Positions 35,001-52,517 of a stretch of DNA of 64,000 nucleotides are shown in pieces. Numbering within the stretch: the first letter of the stretch is position 1; each line of letters begins with the position of its first letter. Below the pieces are notes generated by a model. The model was not told the origin of the DNA and ran no database searches. It saw only the letters and a program-made list of their open reading frames with translations. Source of the DNA: Rotaria sp. Silwood1 (lineage: Eukaryota; Rotifera; Eurotatoria; Philodinida; Philodinidae); contig CAJNOP010000002.1 of NCBI GenBank assembly GCA_905250075.1, forward strand, positions 67,867-131,866, written 5' to 3'. Position numbers and translations under genes: made by a program.

Positions 35001-35513
35001 CAAAAAAACCTCAATGTCCTGTTGGATTAAATACATTAGTTATAAAAACTTCAAATTTTTCATCAATATCATCAAATTTTTCAAATCCATATGTTTATGT
35101 TTCATGTGGACATGTTCATGGTAATCATCAATGGGGTGTCATCAATGATAATAATCATTTACGTGAATGTCCACTTTGTCGAACAGTTAGTTCATTAATA
35201 CCAATTACACCTGGATTGGAATCATCATTTTATGTTATACCAAATAATGATAATGAAACAACAACATCACATGCACTGCATCCATGTGGACATATGACTT
35301 CACAGTCTACAGCTTTATATTGGTCAAAAATTAAAGTACCTTATGGTAAGAAAGAAAAGCAGTTCGAACAAAAGAAAATTAAGAAAATAGTTTTTTTTTA
35401 TCGTATTTTTAGGAGCAAAAGGTTTAAAAGCAGTATGTCCATTTTGTTCAATGGCTTTATCAGATATAAAACCATATGTTCGTCTGATTTTTCAAGATTC
35501 TATTTACAGATAA
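32022..35513 (+). CDS. PELI: Pellino E3 ubiquitin ligase homologue
   Basis: Pellino proteins ubiquitinate IRAK/Pelle in Toll/IL-1 signalling. Exons: 32022-32089, 33625-33754, 34142-34243, 34299-34496, 34546-34737, 34804-34905, 34961-35345, 35413-35513. Total 1278 nt, 425 aa (human PELI1 418). Conserved blocks in order: YGELVILGYNGQIPNGD at the start, the cryptic FHA core (SISYTLSRNQTVVVQYAHD, FQIGRSSESQIDFIVTDTV, STISRYACRI, ARIYAAGFDSSKNIFLG), SVCGSVF, LIDLCGATLLWRS and QCPVGLNTL. The C-terminal RING-like domain has CGHVHGNHQWG, CPLCRTV, PCGHM and CPFCSMAL, so its zinc ligands are intact. Intron 1 (1.5 kb) contains NAPE-PLD on the other strand, and the end of exon 1 overlaps the NAPE-PLD stop by 14 nt. 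Confidence 0.95.
32076..33354 (-). CDS. NAPEPLD: N-acyl-phosphatidylethanolamine-hydrolysing phospholipase D
   Basis: Membrane-associated zinc metallo-beta-lactamase-fold enzyme that releases N-acylethanolamines from NAPE. Exons, 5' to 3': 33354-32671, 32604-32561, 32496-32076. Total 1149 nt, 382 aa (human 393). The metal motif HNHFDH is at residues 174-179. Family blocks include WIGHATCLVQIDDFIFLTDP, FCPAQHWSRRT, FAGDTGY, AIPIGAYEPRWMM, QHVSPDEAVQIH and HWATWALANEYYLEP. The catalytic and zinc residues seen are intact. ATG at 33354 is the first in frame; a later Met at residue 30 is an alternative, and the extra N-terminus may be a membrane-associating segment. The gene lies almost wholly in intron 1 of Pellino, antisense. 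Confidence 0.95.
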
Positions 35514-38500
35514 TGACACTAAACATAGATTCAAAACGAAAAAAAATTCCTATTTTTTTATATGAAATGTTGTTTTGTTTTTCGTTGCTACTTGTATTCT
35601 ATTCATTATGACTGATTCAATACAACATGTATATGAAAAAAAAAATTGAAAGGTATGCAAAAAATTATTCTTACCCGATTATTGAAATGTTTGCGCAATG
35701 GAAATATTATTCGTTTTATCGAAATCTGAAAAAATTCATAATATAGAACAGTTTTTCAATTTACTTCGCACATATAAGAAAATAATCAAACAAACAGATA
35801 CATAAATTTTATTTGACATGAATCATCGTTGCTTGCATCCAGTGACATCTTTTTTGTCAAATAAAGAAAAGCATAAAAAAGAAACTCTCATTCCATGAAA
35901 TCAACTACATAAAAGTATAAAAAGAAGTATATTTTTTCGATATAATTCTTCTACTGTAGTGGTCTATATTTGAAATATAATTTGCGTATTGAACAAATAA
36001 AATTACGTTACAACTGATCATCATCAGAAATAGAATAATAATTTTTTTTTGACTCTGTTGTTTTTTTTTTTATTCTAAATGACCAATTCTCTGATATAAA
36101 TTCTTATTCGTCGTAAACCTAACAAATATTATCGAATTCAAATTCTTACTGGCTATCAAATTGTCAATCTAATTAAACAAATAGCTGAGCATTTTTATTG
36201 AACAATAATTACATATATTATAATGAAGTAAATGGTTGTTCATTGTTTTATTGATTGCATCATGCACATTGTCATATATTAAATAACTATGGTTTTACTA
36301 ATTAATGAAGAACTTGATATAAATTTATTAATACACGAGGAAGAAGAAGATAATGACAAAAAAACCAATCAATCATTGATCAATAGTTAATGAGATATTC
36401 AACTCCAGCTGTAAATTTTCATCTAGTTATTTGCTTTTAATAATGTCTTATTTTTCTATGTACTTGATGTGCACAGAGTTCAAGATATATCTATATTACA
36501 TGATTTCCTGGGTCAAGAATTATATATGCACGTGAAAAAAAGAGTTCAACTAGAGTAGTGAATTAGATTTATTATCAAATAAATATTTCTGTAAATCTAT
36601 TTTCTACAGGAATTGAATTTGATACAAAGAAAACTTATTGAGAAACTATGTTACGTAGAACAAATGCAGTTTATTACACATGGATTTGTAGAGGTAAAAG
36701 AAAATGAATTTGCGATTTTCTCTTATTTTTGTTCTTTCTTATTTTAGATAGTTCTCATGGGGTACAGGATTTGACTATAGGTAAAGGAGCAAAGGAATAT
36801 GAATATCAAAATGTGTTATTAATACTGAATTTGATGAAAGAACTGCTAATGGCTAGAGAATTCGACGTTGTCGCTATGCAATTTTTCTTCTTGATAACAA
36901 TTTACACTATGACATAAGTAAAAAATACGTTTTGATAAAAATTTTTCTTTATTGAAGTTTTTATTTATAGTTAATTTGGTGGTATATGATATTATAGAAA
37001 TGAAAAAATTATTACCAATGAATAGTGAAAAGATGTTTTCATAAATTAAAGCTTTTGTTGATATTGAACAATCAAAAACAGCTTTTTTCGTGATTTTTCT
37101 GCGTTTTTTTTGCTTTCTGGAAATCTATTTTTTGGATTGTATATAAACATACAATATATATATATATATATAAATATTAAGATAGACATTAATCATTATT
37201 AGATAGTCTTATTATTATTTTTTCTTTTATTTTTTCAACGAATGATTAAATTTACTTCAATTCAGATTATATTTAAACAAGATAATCAAATTCGATAAAA
37301 ATTTATAGAGGAACCAATGATATTGTAAGTATGTTTTAATACATTTTAAAAGACTTCTTTTTTTCTATTTTAAAATTAATTGAATATTCTTGAATCATTG
37401 TGTCAGGAATTTAATAAATATCTTTTGTAAATAAAACGTGACAATAATATAGTTGAAAAAAAAATGTCTCAAATGTTTATAATGAAATTATGATAAAAAA
37501 GAAAAGTCCTTGACTCTGAACAAAATAGATTATAAATGCGTGATAATATCTAATAGAACTCCGGAGGCAATATGATTGTGAATGTCAGGACTAGTAGTTT
37601 CCGAGATCGAAAAATATGTTTTTGACTTATTATAATTATTTAATGCAATGACATACGAATATTTTCAATCCTTTTTTACTTCAACTATAACTCTTAATGA
37701 TGAGCATACATTTCAAATATGGAAGATACAAATTAATATGTGAGAATATAAGATAGGATGACGGTTAGTTATCTTTAAACGAATTATCTTATCATGTTAC
37801 TTCATGGGAGAAAATTTTATGATATGATTCTGTCTTTAGAAAAGGTTATCGAGTTATTTATCGAATTTGATAAGTGTGTCATTTGATATAATCATATATT
37901 CTAGTTTAAATGAATCAATAAATTAAATATTTTATATTTAGAATATTTGCTTTGAGACATTTATTAGAAGATTTGAATTTTTAGTTTCATGATACCAAAT
38001 AATCAGAGGTATATTGAAAATATTCCAATCAATTATCTATACGTAAATCATATATTGCAATACTAGGTATCCGTCGTTTTTTGTTTTAAAAACTAAATAT
38101 AGCTACTTAACTAAAAACCCATATCCTCTAACAAATACTTGTATAATCTCGTGTGCCAATTGCGTAGTCTGTAACAGCTTCGATTTACTACAAAAAACTA
38201 TTCTCAATCAAGTAAGTATAAGGCCACCGAGAAGAACGAACGAGATAAAATACTGAAGGACGGAAAAAAAAACTACATTGCCGATTAAGGACATTTCTAT
38301 TTTCAGACTATATGCTCGTCATCTATTGACGGTTTGTATTAATATTCCTATATTAAAACTATTTCTATCATTTAACTTTTTAGAGTTTAATATAACATAA
38401 AATTCAAAGAATTTTTCTCAGGTTCCATGAAAGATCTTATAATCTTAATAAACCTTCTATACATTCAGAAAGATTTTTGTTTACATCAACCTATATAAAG

Positions 38501-38735
38501 AAAATATTTACACTAATGATTAACATAGTCTGCATGTGTCTTTTTTTATGTATTAAACGTTCATATAAATACTAGACTCAAGCAAAATATTCCCGCTAAC
38601 AACATCATTTTATTTATCAGAATCAGAAATATTTTACATCAACAACAGAAAAAAACAATAGCATCTTTCATATATGAACTTTCTTTTTCTATTCTAAAAT
38701 ATCTTATCTTTTGAGAATTCAACAGAAATAAAAAC
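35514..38735. other. Intergenic region without firm gene
   Basis: The Pellino 3' flank comes first, then AT-rich sequence. A few exon-like pieces at about 36290-36920 are listed separately. A (TA)n run lies near 37152-37172. Nothing else recognised. Confidence 0.4.
36290..36920 (+). other. Exon-like fragments of unknown identity
   Basis: Three short frames flanked by plausible splice signals are visible: around 36477-36560 (encoding SILHDFLGQELYMHVKKR), 36609-36692 (ELNLIQRKLIEKLCYVEQ) followed by GAG|GTAAAAG, and about 36749-36917 (SSHGVQDLTIGKGAKEYE). I could not join them into one consistent frame and recognise no family. They could be a degraded gene copy, an uncharacterised short gene, or chance. 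Confidence 0.2.
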
Positions 38736-38892
38736 TTGCTATCGTTGCTGAAGTTTTCAAAGAAAAATAATCAATTTTTTACTAAATTATTCAATATGAT
38801 ATATAATTATTTTAGTTCAAGTGATCTTCTTTCATCGACAAAACAATCTGAATGTTCATCTACATGTCGACATGTTCCTATGCCTTCTAAAG
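38736..38892 (+). CDS. Possible alternative first exon of PFKFB
   Basis: A frame from ATG 38736 (or ATG 38796) runs to TCTAAAG|GTAAGT, a strong donor, and ends in phase 1. PFKFB exon 2 (40358) needs phase 1, so joining is possible, giving ...CRHVPMPSKACRDRLVRTP. PFKFB genes of other animals use several first exons with divergent N-termini. Based on donor and phase only. Confidence 0.35.
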
Positions 38893-39951
38893 GTAAGTAT
38901 ATAAAAAGAAAAATTTTTTTTTCAGTTAGTTGCAATCTTATCTTATATACATATGAAGTTAGTTTGTTCTATATTATTGATTTTTCTTGTCCTATTTACC
39001 TACTTTTCATGGATTTGATAATGAAATTAGTTTTTTTTTTCTAACCTTATTTTTGTTAATGAGTACATCTCCAAAATATCGTCATTGCATGACATCAATG
39101 ACGAACATAATTAATAGAGCGAAAAGAAAAATAAGATATACAAAACAAAACAATAGAAGAAATGACTACATAAAAATCGAAACGAATCAATTAATTATCT
39201 TTGTACTAATAAACACATGTGTGCGTATATCATTTTCTATCTATTTTTGTATTATAAAATAAATAACTGTTGATAATTATTCATACGACTATATAACCTA
39301 ATATATTTTCAAGCTATGTTTTATCTTTCTTTCTGACACCAAATATCAAAACATAATGATAAAAATAAAATGAAAATAGACACAATGAGTATTGCTTGAC
39401 AAATGGATATAAAGAAGTAAGAACAAAGAGTCTTATGATTACTTCCTACACAAAAATGATTACTAATTCTTTGTTCCTTCGCAAGCCGAAAGAAAGAAGG
39501 AAAAAACTATGCATCAATCGTATGATTAAATGTTAGTAGTCTCGTGAAAAACTATAGATTATTCTTATAAGATATTCTTTTTATCAATCCATGTTTTTCT
39601 TTCACGAGATGTTAATCTACATATCATCATGTGACATATATATACATGCCTTAATGTCAAGAAAATAACAAGAACGAGGTTATTTGGAAGTTTTATTTTC
39701 TTTTTAGTATATAAAAATATCGACGTATAATTGTGAAAAGAAAAAAAAACGAAGACGAACGAGAGAAAAACGAGAAGAAAAAACCGACAATCACTTTATT
39801 TCTAATTGATGCAACGTTATTGTTGCTGAGTGATTACGTGCATCGTCATAAAAAAATTTATCCAATATAACTCTGATTGTTCGTATATGAGAACAAAACA
39901 TCTGTCAATTGTGTTTGCCCGCTTCTGTATCTTATAAATCAAAACTAAATA
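38893..39951. other. PFKFB 5' flank (or intron 1 of the alternative transcript)
   Basis: AT-rich, with no gene recognised. It contains the presumed promoter of the exon that starts at 39952. Confidence 0.4.
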
Positions 39952-45248
<5,297 letters not shown>

Positions 45249-45249
45249 T

Positions 45250-45255
45250 AATAAA
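45250..45255 (+). promoter_or_regulatory. Candidate poly(A) signal of PFKFB
   Basis: AATAAA lies immediately after the PFKFB stop codon. A T-rich tract follows at about 45347-45377, and then the next gene begins at 45483. Confidence 0.4.
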
Positions 45256-45470
45256 AAATTTAAAAAAAAATGATTATCGTAATTCTGTTGTTTATTTTTA
45301 TTAGTACAAACTGTACATCATCAATTAGTTTGTAAACCTAGTTTGTGTTTTTTTTCTTTTGTTTTTCCTTTTACTTGTATTCATTTGTCAAAACGATTCT
45401 TAATTGTTTTTCTCTTAATCTATAAGATAAAGATAGAGAGAAGATAAAACAAAACAAAAAAGTTTAAGTA

Positions 45471-45482
45471 ATAGATTTCTAG
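45471..45482 (+). promoter_or_regulatory. 3' splice-acceptor-like site abutting PUS7 ATG (candidate trans-splice site)
   Basis: TAGATTTCTAG ends at 45482, directly before ATG at 45483. Only 234 nt separate it from the PFKFB stop. As with COA7, a spliced leader could be added here. Inference. Confidence 0.4.
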
Positions 45483-48400
45483 ATGGATTCAAATGATAAT
45501 ACATCAACGGAAAATATCAATGAACCTGTTCGAAAACGAATGCGACCAGGTAAGAATATGTCAATAGAGTATTTAATTCATTTTTATAATGTTCAGTTTA
45601 ATACGAGTTCATTCGTTTAGATGACATTTTAATATCAAAAAGATTTCTATGAATAAATTAGTAAAAAACTAACTTTACTTAATCAATTTTTATATTATCG
45701 GTTTTTCTAAAAAAATTATTGATCTTTTGATACCTATGTAGAGAGTCCCTGAATTGATTAATTAACTTATTACTACTGACATAGTCCAGATTTTATGTTA
45801 TTTTTCAATATAGTACCGTGCTATCAAACATCGGATAGGATAGTTAATTGTGAAAGTATCAGAACATTTGATCTGCTCTTGACCTGAAATAAGAATGTTG
45901 ATTTTGCTAGTGCATATGAGTCATTTAAAAGATGTATTTTTACCGTAGTTGTATCTTTAAATAGAAACAACAAAAATATCTGAAATTTGCAGCATAAACT
46001 ATTCTCGTCAAGGTTTATTTTTATACAACGCTTCATGTCGAAATTCGATAATTCCGGTATTGCATTGAAAAACAGCATAAAAATGCAATATGTTAGCAAT
46101 AATAAGCAAGGATCGGAACCCTTCGAAATATTCATAACCCATTACGATCTACATAATGCACATGCTTCCGACTTAAAAGCACTTAATTTATCGAAGAACT
46201 TCCCTCATCAGTTTCTGTGAGTGAGTAGAAGATTATTCTTCTATATTGGTATTGAAAACTCTAAATCATAAACTTTGTTTGTGTTTTCGTCCATTGAATC
46301 GAGAATTTCATTTTTATTATTTTGTTATTATAATGTCTAGTTTAATGATAGCAATTCTTTTTGATCCATCTGTCACGATGAATAAAATGCATCATACATA
46401 AAAGTTTGTCTTAAAATTAAGATTCAAATAATTCCAGGTGAGCTTTAACTAAAATTGATATTGTATTGAGATACTGAAGATCAAGCTTGTCATTGAACTA
46501 CTTGTCAAAAGACTTAGAACAATTTATTTTAACAAATCATTTTGTACGTTCTCGCAATAATAATAAGACATGTATTGTTATCATCATAAAAATAATATAT
46601 GTCGAGTTGTAAGCCAAATAATGAATCTCTCAGATCAGATTGTTTTTTTTTCAAAAGATCCATCGGCAGATTCTCGATGAAAACAGAACATGTAGAAATG
46701 TATCAATGTCCTAAACTATTTTGTTTTACAAACTCCACAGTATTTCAAACATTTCTATAGATCAAGAAACAAAAATGAAAATTTTTTTTTAAATAGACTA
46801 ACATAGGATGTAATCACTCTTCTTACACAATTCAAAGTTCATTCAACTTCAATCAAACATTTTAAAACAAATTCAGTTGAAAATGATCCAAATCCTCAAT
46901 TTCATTACTTTTTAGTCTGCTGAATTTATTAAAAAGAAAATCATTTGATAAACTTTCACTGCTAAATCCAGAAAGAAAGCTACTTTACACCGAAGGAAAA
47001 AGAAAACTAGATTTCAAAAGATATTGTTTTCGCTTAGCTATTCGACGTAGTTCTGAAGCTCAAAAACTACAGATTGAAGTAGTTAAATTGTTTTCGAATA
47101 TTACGAAGAGAGAAAAACCGATGCAAATCTCTAAAATTACTTTTGCATTCAATCAATCAATAAATTTTCGCAATTTAGATCCTTCACCAGACTATAATCC
47201 TGAAGAAACTGTTGGCATAACTCAATTCTTATCAAATCATGATGGTTTTGATGGTATAATTAAATATCGGTAGGATTTTTTCGAGAAATATTTATTTCTA
47301 TGTTTAATAATAAATAGTTATTCAGATTTTCTTGTCAATGAAATTTCATCTGATGGTACAGTTATTCATTTAACTGATTTATCATGTCCAGATTTTAATG
47401 AAAATAAATCGAATTCATTAACAGTTAATATTATAAAAAAGAAAAAATAAACATTAGTTTCATAAATATTTTCTTTTTAAATATCATTTAGAATGTTCCA
47501 ATCAGTGAAGAAATAATTGATCGTTTAAAAACTTTATCAAAAACACATGATAAAGATATAATTTCAATTCCTACTAGTAAGATGAAAAAACAAGATAAAT
47601 CAAAGAAGAAGTCTTTTTGTTTTCAGATGATTTAACAAAAGAACAACGTACATCAATTCATCATTTTGTTCGTTCAATTGATATTAATCTTAAAAGTGAA
47701 TTAATTAATAGTTCTATTCAAGTAACATATCAACGTGAGTGAGTGATCGTATTCAATACTTAAACACTATGTTTTTTTTTTATTTCTTTTCTTAGCTATT
47801 GCTAATCAAACACGTCGTTCAACGGAACAATGGCCAGACAAAACAAAACCATATTTAAAATTTGTTCTTTATAAAGAAAATCGAGATACAATGGATGTTA
47901 TTCAATCAATAGGCGCACTTATAAAGTAAAGAAAATCTGTTTTTTTTTGGAAATATTTCATTCGACTAGAACTATTTTAAGCTTTATCTACTGTCTTTTC
48001 AAGAGGAATCTGAATTCATTTTCGTGTATTGTCATTAAATCATAAGGTTCATATTCATTTCAGCAAGAAAAAAAAATGTAGAGATCAGAATTGTTGAAGT
48101 ATTTTAACAAGGCCAAAGTGAAATAAATTGAAAAGAAACCCACACGAAAACTCAATAGCTTTCAAACGGAAAAAAGTGTAAGACAAAAAAAATTTTTTCT
48201 GAGACATCACATCTGTCGTAGGATCCAAATGAAATCGAACTCTGCATTTTACCATTTGGAATCATTTCATAGAATTTGATAAATCTCATTCATGAACAAG
48301 TGAAGTATGGGCTATTGCTCGGCTACTCTCAGAAACAAAGTCAACGTAAATTGATTCTAGATAGACTTTGAAATAGTGTTCTCTTTTTGTTTAGTATGAA

Positions 48401-49864
48401 TACCTCCTTATTTCAATATGCTGGTATAAAAGATAAACGTGGTAAAACATGTCAAGAAGTAACAATTCATAAGTAATTTCATTTACTGGACAAAACCTAT
48501 ATTTGATTTGGTGTCTTTTTTTGTTGTAGAGTATTACCAAATAAGTTTAAGAATATAAATCAACGTTTATCATCAGTGAAAGTAGGAAATTTTCAATTAT
48601 GTGAAATTCCATTACGTCTTGGACAATTACAAGGAAATCGTTTTGAAATATTTATTCGGTAATTTCAAATAAAACATAAAAGAAAAAAAAAAAACTTTAT
48701 GTATTCATATTAATTAGAAATATTTCGATTGAATTCAATGAAAATATTCAAATTTATGTTAATAATTGGATAGAAAAAGGATTTATTAATTATTTTGGTT
48801 TACAACGATTTGGATCACGTACATTAGCAACACAAACAGTTGGAAAGTAAATTATTTTCTTTTCATTTATTCATTTATCTTTTTGATCATTTTTTTTCTC
48901 CTTAAAGATATTTACTTCAACATGATTGGTCTCAAGCAATTAATGCTATTTTAGCATATGATGAAACAATAACACAAGAATGGCTTCGTAATTTATTAAA
49001 TCAATGGAATAAAACACATGATATAAAGACAATACTTGATGGTACAATTCCATATCGTCGTTCAATTGAAGTTGATCTTCTTCGTGGTTTACAAAAACAT
49101 GGTCAAACGAATTTAATTGGAGCACTTTCATCAATACCACGTAATACACGTTTACTTTATTTACATGCATATCAATCAATGATATGGAATAAAATTGTTT
49201 CAAAACGTTTAATAACATATGGTACTGAAATAATTATTGGAGACCTTTATATAAATGATATTAATAATGATACGAATGTTTTCTATGTAACAGAAAATAA
49301 TCGAAATAATATTAAAATTGAACAAATTGTTTTACCATTACCTGGTTATGATATTAAATATCCATTAAATGATATACATTCATGGTATAAAGATTTATTA
49401 AATGAAGATGGAATTAATATTGATCAAATGAAATATCAAGTTAAAGATTACAGTTTACCAGGAAATTATAGACAATTTATTGTACGTCCTGGTCAAGTTG
49501 ATTATCGTATTGTTTATTATGATAATATGAATGATGATCCTTTACAAAGTGATTACGATCGATTAATAAATCATGATAATAGTAAAAAATAAATTAGTTT
49601 CTTTTTTTCATTACTTTTTTTTGTTCTTTAATTTGTTATTCATTTATAGATTTAAAATCAGAATTAAATAAATATAAGGGATTAATTCTTGCATTTTCAT
49701 TACCAAAATCTTCTTATGCAACAATGGCATTAAGGGAAATATTACATCGAAATGAATCAAAACTTCAAACTCATCATCAACAAGATGAACAATCGTCATT
49801 AACAAATGAAACAACAATTAATCAAGAAGAAGAAATTGAAGAAATCGAAGACGTTATTTTGTGA
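45483..49864 (+). CDS. PUS7: Pseudouridylate synthase 7 homologue (TruD family)
   Basis: Converts uridine to pseudouridine in tRNA (U13, U35) and mRNA UNUAR contexts. Exons: 45483-45549, 47179-47269, 47318-47423, 47492-47576, 47627-47734, 47796-47925, 48395-48472, 48530-48658, 48718-48846, 48908-49581, 49650-49864. Total 1812 nt, 603 aa (human 661, with a longer N-terminus). Conserved blocks: GITQFLSNHDGFDGIIKYRYSDF, HLTDLS, FVLYKENRDTMD, the catalytic motif YAGIKDKRGKT (Asp ~209), LQGNRFEIF, INYFGLQRFGS, SSIPRNTRLLYLHAYQSMIWN, VLPLPGYDIKYP, DYSLPGNYRQFIVRP and SSYATMALREIL. Exon 1 carries only a short basic N-terminus. Intron 1 (1.6 kb) holds part of a fold-back element. Confidence 0.94.
45975..46180. 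mobile_element. Fold-back MITE-like element, copy C (one arm), in PUS7 intron 1
   Basis: The segment with CTCGTCAAGGTTTATTTTTAT, TGTCGAAATTCGATAATTCC, AGCAATAATAAGC and CGATCTACATAATGCA aligns with the right arms of copies A and B. I could not find a clear left arm upstream, so this copy is truncated or diverged. Confidence 0.5.
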
Positions 49865-52517
49865 TATTGTTCTGTTTTTCTTGATTTTTCTTAAAGAAAA
49901 AGAAAATTAATAAATTTTTCTCGAACAGGAAAAAATCAGAATCATTTTGTTTATTGAATCTACAACTAAAACCTGTTGGTTGAAAACTTGCACAACTCAA
50001 ATTTATATTTTCATCTAACGGAAATAATTAAGATTTTCTCGAACAAGAAGTGAAATCTCATCTATGAGTTTTCACTAAAGAGCTAGTTTCTATAAAATTC
50101 GATATTGCTTATAGAAAATTGCTATTTCAAAATCTGCTTTCAAATATACAAAAGTTATAAAATCTGTTATTCAAAAGTTAATAGTACATTTAGTAGATCA
50201 CACTTGGCTGCGCAATTTGAATTTGATAGGTTCCAATCGAAATAGAAAATTGACTTGAACATAGTAAGACCTCCTTGGAGGAACGATGTGTCAGACATAA
50301 TTGAAGATTCTTCTTAATATTTCACGAAATATGAACTATAATTAGCTTATTTACATCAAAATATGTCTAGTTTTCAGAGTTTTGTATTGAGAAATCTGGC
50401 AAGACTGAGGCCAACATTATATTCCTAGGCATTTAAAATTCAGAAAATTTCATCCGAAGTCGTCCTATTCCTTTTGATTTTTTGAAAAGCTCTTTTAAGA
50501 GATGTGGGTGGATGTGAATACAAATTCTGAAAGAGCATAAAACGGTTTGATTGTACCTAACTACGTCGGGTTCTCACTAATTGTCTTAGAATGTTTCAAA
50601 AAATGATTGATTTAATTTGTGTAAATACTTTTGCGCCGCAAATTATGTGAAGTTTGTTATCTTTCTATTTAGCTTAAGCTTTTAGAGTATATTAATTCAT
50701 TCAGTATACAAAATGATTATATAAATGCTTTGGTTTTCTATGTTAATAGTAGAGTTTTTTCGGAGTAGTAATATTATTTTATAGTAAGTGTCAAAATAGG
50801 TTCTATGTGTCTTTGCTTATCAGTTGCACACCATCTCAATTAACATTATATTGTTTGCAATATGTCTTCGTAAGGATTCCAATCAATGAAGCCAATACAA
50901 ATAACAATTCAACATAGAATCATCTACTTGTGATTAACAGTATTTTATAATGACTTCACAAAATATATTAACATATTAATAAAGATTCTATTACCATTTC
51001 TATTTTATAATACTATATTGATTATGATAAATTATTTCTGCTATTATAGAATCAACCATCGGTCAAGTATGTCTCTAATACAATATGTTTATCTCTCTGT
51101 CTTTAATGAATTGATCGGTCATGATGATTGCACATGTCTATTTATTTAGTTAATCTTATTTCTTCTGCTTTGAATCCTTCTAAGAATATTTCTATGCATA
51201 CAGTTCTGCTATATATATATATATATTCTAAATCAACAATAACTATCAAGGTAATGACTATAACTACAGATGGTTTAATGATCAATACACTGGTAAATAC
51301 TCTCGATAATCAAAGCATATAATTGATAACCATCTGTCTCTAAGGCATAAAAATACATCAAAGCTTATGTAAAGAATAATTCATCTAAGTTTTCTTTGTA
51401 ATTGCGAAAATAGAAATGATCGTCAAATCAAACATTTGAATGTATTCATTAAAAATAAATACAATATATCAACTTCAAAACTATCCATTAAAATATCAAC
51501 AATTTTTCATATCTATTTCAAGCAACGAACTACAAAGTGATATTCTTCTTCTCCTTGAAAAAGACTTCTTCACATACCGACATTCAAGAACAAGAAAACA
51601 AAAAAAAAAGAATCAATAAAATCAAGCTGATTCTATATGCAAATTCACACCCACACTCTACATATATATCTCTCTCTATATATAAGCAAAGCGTCTTAGT
51701 GACATTTGTCTATATGTATATAGTGACATGTTATTCGCCTCTTAATCCACTGTACTACATTCTAAGTAAAGAAAAATGTATATGTATACGTGTAAAAAGT
51801 TAAATGCTAGTCTTTGTCATCTATGAAGATAACATACAAATGCAGTGTCGTCACACATTTTTATTTTTGATTCAGTAGAACTAATGAATCAACTGAACAC
51901 AGATGAGAATGCATGCGATTAACCAAAACGAGTAGGACTCATCTAAAGTAGATGAGAGAAAGAGATATGTCAAAGTGTCATGATTGTCACAGCATATGTA
52001 TAGTACGCCTTTCGGCAGATGTTTGCACAAATCAAAAAAAAAGACTCATTGAACAATCTTTCTCGATTCATTTCATTTCTTTTACCTATGCTCGTTCGTT
52101 TTTTTCCTTTTTTTTTTTTATTTCGCTCGTGCATATACAATTGATGAGCGAAGGCGAAAATTTTGAATATTTGTCGCGACGATAGTTGAAAGACGGCAAG
52201 TGCGAAAGAAGAACAAGAGAAAAAGAAGAACGAAACGAACGAACGAACGAGCAAACTAACTCTTCGATTTTTGTTTGTACAGTAGCTATAGCAGGCAATC
52301 CATCGCGTCATATAATATTTCTTTCTTCTCTCAACGTTCAGAACAGTCGTCGTTCAACGAACGTCATTATTGTGTCTCTGTTCATACATTCGTCCAGTTC
52401 GTTTCTTAGTTAGACATTCATTTTCTCGTTCTCTATATTACAATTTTCTATTAACGAATCTCGGAAAAAGAAAACAGAGGTCTATTAAAACAAAAAAAAA
52501 AATTCAATATTTACAGT
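49865..52517. other. Intergenic region upstream of Prickle
   Basis: No gene recognised. A (TA)n run lies near 51212-51226. Around 52190-52260 is a purine-rich tract with GAACGAACGAACGA repeats, probably part of the Prickle promoter or 5' UTR. Open frames on both strands there are low-complexity. Confidence 0.45.

Noticed and set aside
51952-52413. Open frames on both strands upstream of Prickle
   Set aside because: Arg/Ser/Phe-rich translations of a purine/pyrimidine-biased tract; no homology seen, more likely promoter or 5' UTR.
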